This document shows, piece by piece, positions 6,782 to 8,786 of a stretch of DNA of 8,786 bases (positions are counted from its first letter, which is position 1; every line of letters starts with the position of its first letter). Origin of the DNA: a bacterium. Lineage in GTDB: Bacteria; Acidobacteriota; Blastocatellia; Pyrinomonadales; Pyrinomonadaceae. The notes under the pieces were generated by a model. That model searched no databases. It worked only from the letters and a program-made list of their open reading frames with translations, and was not told where the DNA came from. Where the stretch lies: contig JAQSDP010000019.1 in NCBI GenBank assembly GCA_029945985.1, positions 1 through 8,786 on the forward strand, read 5' to 3'. Made by a program: the position numbers and the translations under genes.

Positions 6782-6790
6782 TCGCCGACT

Positions 6791-6819
6791 AATATACGCT
6801 AGGCGCCGATTTCGCACAA
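6791..6819 (-). promoter_or_regulatory. Candidate promoter of the AGMO-like gene
   Basis: On the minus strand TTGTGC (6819-6814) and TATATT (6796-6791) are separated by exactly 17 bases. The -10 matches the consensus at five of six positions, the -35 at three. The -10 ends nine bases before the ATG, so transcription would start only a few bases upstream of it or at it, giving an almost leaderless mRNA. The -35 overlaps the T-tract of the preceding terminator. Confidence 0.4.
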
Positions 6820-6844
6820 AAAAGCCGGGGCAATCCGCCCCGGC
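6818..6844 (-). terminator. Rho-independent terminator after the PG-binding-like gene
   Basis: On the minus strand GCCGGGGC (6844-6837), loop GGATT and GCCCCGGC (6831-6824) form a perfect 8-bp GC-rich stem followed at once by six T residues (6823-6818). It starts 21 bases after the stop codon of the repeat protein. It separates that gene from the AGMO-like gene and argues against the latter starting at 6847. Confidence 0.92.
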
Positions 6845-6865
6845 CATAACCTAGTTGTTAGCGAT

Positions 6866-7588
6866 TTAGTTTGCCGACCTCGCAGCATCATAGGCCGCCT
6901 GAGCAGCGACTTGCTCCTTCTGCTTGTCCGTCAGGGTGATTCCCATTTTTCCCAAGGTAGAGGCATTGAGGGTTTTGGTCACTTTCAGGGAGTTTGCCTC
7001 TTGGTACTTACCCAAACCATCACGGGTCGTGTCGTCGAGCTTTCCATCCTCGCCGCCGGTCAGCATTTTGCCATCACGAAGTACCTTCTGCGCAGCCTTG
7101 ATCTGATCGGAACTCGCCCGGAACGGAGCCGGACGCTTTGGTCCGTTCGTAGACCCAGCTGCGGTAGGTTTCGCTGTACTCGCCTTCGCGGCCTGCTCGG
7201 GCTTCTTATCATCCTCTGCCGTGGCAAACGAATTCGGGTCGACCGGGATCGCCTTCTGCGTATCAGTCAGATCGACGCTCATCTTCTCGAGCGTTGCGCG
7301 GTTCAGAGTTCCAGTCTTTTTAAGGCCGTTGGTACCTTGCCAGGCCTTGATCGACGCACGTGTCGGATCGCTGAGTTTTCCAGTGGCTTCCCCGGAATAA
7401 AGATTCGCGGCCTTCAGCTTGGTCTGAACTTGCGTGATCTGATCTTTATTTGGGCGAAAGATACGTGACTTCTTCTGAGCAGGTGCTGGCGATGCTGTGG
7501 TGTTCGGCTCGCGATCAGCTGCTGTTTGAGCTGAGGCACCTATCGAGAATAGGACGAGTGTGAGGAACAGGTAAAAATATCTTTTCAT
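6866..7588 (-). CDS. Exported protein with two peptidoglycan-binding-like repeats
   Basis: A 240-residue secreted protein. The signal peptide is residues 1-20 (MKRYF, hydrophobic core, then ASA before QT). A Pro/Ala-rich linker (25-42) precedes two copies of a PG_binding_1-like three-helix domain at 43-112 and 155-224. Over residues 51-112 and 163-224 the copies align without a gap and share 27 of 62 residues, including GKL-D-TR, TLN--TL-KM and LTD-QK. A second Ala/Thr/Lys-rich linker (121-154) joins them. Such domains usually anchor proteins to the cell wall, but no catalytic domain is present here, so a structural, adaptor or inhibitor role is possible. AGGAGA at about 7602-7597 precedes ATG 7588 with good spacing. 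An intrinsic terminator follows, so the gene is probably monocistronic. It is divergent from the dehydrogenase gene. Confidence 0.85.
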   Translation of the reverse strand: MKRYFYLFLTLVLFSIGASAQTAADREPNTTASPAPAQKKSRIFRPNKDQITQVQTKLKAANLYSGEATGKLSDPTRASIKAWQGTNGLKKTGTLNRATLEKMSVDLTDTQKAIPVDPNSFATAEDDKKPEQAAKASTAKPTAAGSTNGPKRPAPFRASSDQIKAAQKVLRDGKMLTGGEDGKLDDTTRDGLGKYQEANSLKVTKTLNASTLGKMGITLTDKQKEQVAAQAAYDAARSAN

Positions 7589-7687
7589 CGGGTCTCCTAA
7601 GTAATTTTGAGTTTCGTTATTTAGCCCTCTGTTCCGACGTCGCTGAGGAATTTTCAGGGAGTGGGGGATTGGGCTATGATAGTCAGA

Positions 7688-7709
7688 AAAGTATCGAACG
7701 AAATACTTT
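7688..7709. repeat. Spaced inverted repeat AAAGTAT-N8-ATACTTT
   Basis: Perfect 7-base arms (7688-7694 and 7703-7709) are separated by CGAACGAA in the divergent intergenic region, 19 bases left of the FadR-like operator. The two half sites are 15 bases apart centre to centre, so they could be a second regulator site or a small mRNA hairpin. No known consensus is recognised. Confidence 0.45.
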
Positions 7710-7725
7710 AAGTGTCAACAATTCC

Positions 7726-7755
7726 TTGCTGAATGAATGTTCATTCAGTTATACT
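7726..7755 (+). promoter_or_regulatory. Candidate promoter of the FadN-like gene
   Basis: TATACT at 7750-7755 is a good -10 match (five of six). TTGCTG at 7726-7731 is a weak -35 with an 18-base spacer. The FadR-like operator fills the space between them, the classical position for repression. The predicted leader is about 30 bases, with GAGGGA at 7779-7784 as ribosome-binding site. Confidence 0.5.
7729..7748. promoter_or_regulatory. FadR-type (TetR family) operator palindrome
   Basis: CTGAATGAA-TG-TTCATTCAG is a 20-bp inverted repeat with perfect 9-base arms. Its inner 18 bases match the published Bacillus subtilis FadR consensus TGAATGANTANTCATTCA at every specified position but one (A to G near the centre). 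In Bacillus, FadR represses fatty-acid degradation genes and is released by long-chain acyl-CoA. Here the site overlaps the likely promoter of a FadN-type beta-oxidation gene. Its binding protein is not in the window. Confidence 0.75.
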
Positions 7756-7791
7756 TCGAGCACTTAATAATCCATACCGAGGGAACAAATA

Positions 7792-8786
7792 ATGGCAAAT
7801 ACGGCTAAACCGGCATTAGACAGCGAGAAAACACTGCCTTCGCCGGCAACGATGACTGTCTCGAAGGCTGCAGTGCTTGGAGCGGGTACGATGGGAGCGG
7901 GCATCGCTGCACATCTGGCGAATGCGGGAATCCCTACTTTGTTGCTCGACATTGCTCCGAATGAACTTACGCCGGAAGAAGAAAAGAAGGGTTTGACGCT
8001 CGAATCTCCGCAGGTTCGAGACCGCATCGTTACTTCGTTGTTCGAAGCCGCGAAGAAGCTTAAACCCGCGCCGTTCATGCTCGCGGACAATGCGAAACTG
8101 ATCAGGCTAGGGAACTTTGCCGATGACCTCGCCAAGATAAAGGATTGCGACCTCGTGATTGAGGCAGTTGTCGAGAATCTTGAGATCAAGCACAAGCTTT
8201 TTGCGGAAGTCGAGAAGTACCGCAAACCCGGCGGTGTAGTGGCGAGCAATACGAGCGGAATTCCGATCGACGCTATCGCCGAGCCGTTCTCGGAGGATTT
8301 CAAACAGCATTTTGTCGGCGTCCACTTCTTCAACCCGCCGCGCTATATGAAGCTTGTGGAAGTCATTCCAGGTAAACAGACGAGCGGCGAGATCGCGTGC
8401 AAGATCAGCGGATTCCTCGATCAGCGTCTTGGTAAGGGCGTCGTCCCGGCCAAGGATCGGCCTAACTTTATCGCCAATCGAATTGGCGTTTTCGGCATGA
8501 TGGCGACTATCCACGAAATGATCGCCGGCGGCTGGACGCCAACTGAAGTCGATCAGATGACGGGCAAAGCGATCGGCCATGCGTCGTCGGCTACTTTCCG
8601 CACGTCGGATCTGGTCGGGCTGGACGTAACGGCTCACGTAACGAACAATCTTTACCCCGCCGTTCCGGATGACGAAGACCGCGACGTATTTGTTCTGCCG
8701 GAGTTGATCCAGACGCTGCTCGACAAGAAGCTTCTTGGTGACAAGACCAAGGGCGGATTTTTCAAGAAATCGACGGACGCCGAAGG
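7792..8786 (+). CDS. fadN: 3-hydroxyacyl-CoA dehydrogenase, FadN-type beta-oxidation protein (5' part, cut by window edge)
   Basis: The first 331 codons of an NAD-dependent 3-hydroxyacyl-CoA dehydrogenase; no stop is reached. It oxidises L-3-hydroxyacyl-CoA to 3-ketoacyl-CoA in fatty-acid beta-oxidation. The Rossmann motif GAGTMGAG is at residues 30-37. The active site is visible: Ser155 region in ASNTSGIP, His178 in GVHFFNPPRYMKLVEVI with Glu190, and Asn229 in DRPNFIANRIG. The sequence follows Bacillus FadN closely in landmarks such as EEEKKGLT, VVENLE and SATFRTSDLVGLD. FadN-type proteins are about 790 residues, so a second dehydrogenase segment and an enoyl-CoA hydratase domain are expected beyond the edge. 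ATG 7792 is chosen because GAGGGA lies 7 bases upstream; it gives an N-terminal tail of about 24 residues. An internal ATG at 7852 lacks a ribosome-binding site. It is probably repressed through the FadR-like operator. Confidence 0.93.
   Translation, partial: MANTAKPALDSEKTLPSPATMTVSKAAVLGAGTMGAGIAAHLANAGIPTLLLDIAPNELTPEEEKKGLTLESPQVRDRIVTSLFEAAKKLKPAPFMLADNAKLIRLGNFADDLAKIKDCDLVIEAVVENLEIKHKLFAEVEKYRKPGGVVASNTSGIPIDAIAEPFSEDFKQHFVGVHFFNPPRYMKLVEVIPGKQTSGEIACKISGFLDQRLGKGVVPAKDRPNFIANRIGVFGMMATIHEMIAGGWTPTEVDQMTGKAIGHASSATFRTSDLVGLDVTAHVTNNLYPAVPDDEDRDVFVLPELIQTLLDKKLLGDKTKGGFFKKSTDAE

Noticed and set aside
6782..6847. Upstream ATG at 6847 as start of the AGMO-like gene
   Set aside because: It abuts the intrinsic terminator of the preceding gene, and the stem and T-tract would have to encode the first residues; the ATG at 6781 opens at the first hydrophobic region.
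8107..8637. A 176-codon minus-strand open frame inside the dehydrogenase gene (and a second at 7764-8333)
   Set aside because: Both lie opposite a clearly recognisable FadN-type coding sequence. Their products are low-complexity or unlike any family I know, as expected for antisense shadows of GC-biased codons.
1..8786. Mobile element, CRISPR array, toxin-antitoxin pair or biosynthetic cluster
   Set aside because: No transposase, integrase, regularly spaced direct repeats, small paired frames or assembly-line enzymes were found; the genes are ordinary chromosomal families.

Overview
The window looks like ordinary chromosomal DNA of a mid-GC Gram-negative heterotroph. The mix is secreted DUF4440 and M61-type proteins, a signal-peptide protein with two peptidoglycan-binding-like repeats, an alkylglycerol-monooxygenase-like membrane hydroxylase and a FadN-type beta-oxidation protein. 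This is compatible with Acidobacteriota (Blastocatellia-like), but that assignment is an impression from gene content and style, not a proof. There are no rRNA or tRNA genes, no CRISPR array, no transposase and no phage gene.

Layout: a long near-perfect palindrome (about 4-63) precedes a plus-strand Gfo/Idh/MocA oxidoreductase (103-1191). Seven minus-strand genes follow, read from right to left: the repeat protein (7588-6866), an intrinsic terminator (6844-6818), the AGMO-like hydroxylase (6781-5552), a secreted DUF4440 protein (5501-5064), a secreted M61-like metallopeptidase (4952-3297), a small PH-like protein of unknown function (3290-2868), a PPOX/general-stress flavin-barrel protein (about 2824-2333) and a membrane-anchored EEP-fold hydrolase (2267-1209). 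The spacing between the M61, PH-like and PPOX genes is tight enough for one transcript. The oxidoreductase and the EEP gene converge with only 17 bases between them. A divergent intergenic region (7589-7791) separates the repeat protein from the plus-strand 3-hydroxyacyl-CoA dehydrogenase, which runs off the right edge.

The strongest regulatory signal is a 20-bp near-perfect inverted repeat (7729-7748) between a plausible -35 and -10 of the FadN-like gene. It fits the published operator of the Bacillus TetR-family regulator FadR at all but one specified position, so this beta-oxidation gene is probably under acyl-CoA-responsive repression. Other points of note are a probable ATT start codon with a strong Shine-Dalgarno sequence on the PPOX gene, a terminator whose T-tract overlaps the candidate -35 of the next gene, whose mRNA may be leaderless, and the palindrome at the left edge. 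No new multi-gene defence or biosynthetic system is evident. No stretch longer than 300 bases lacks a gene.
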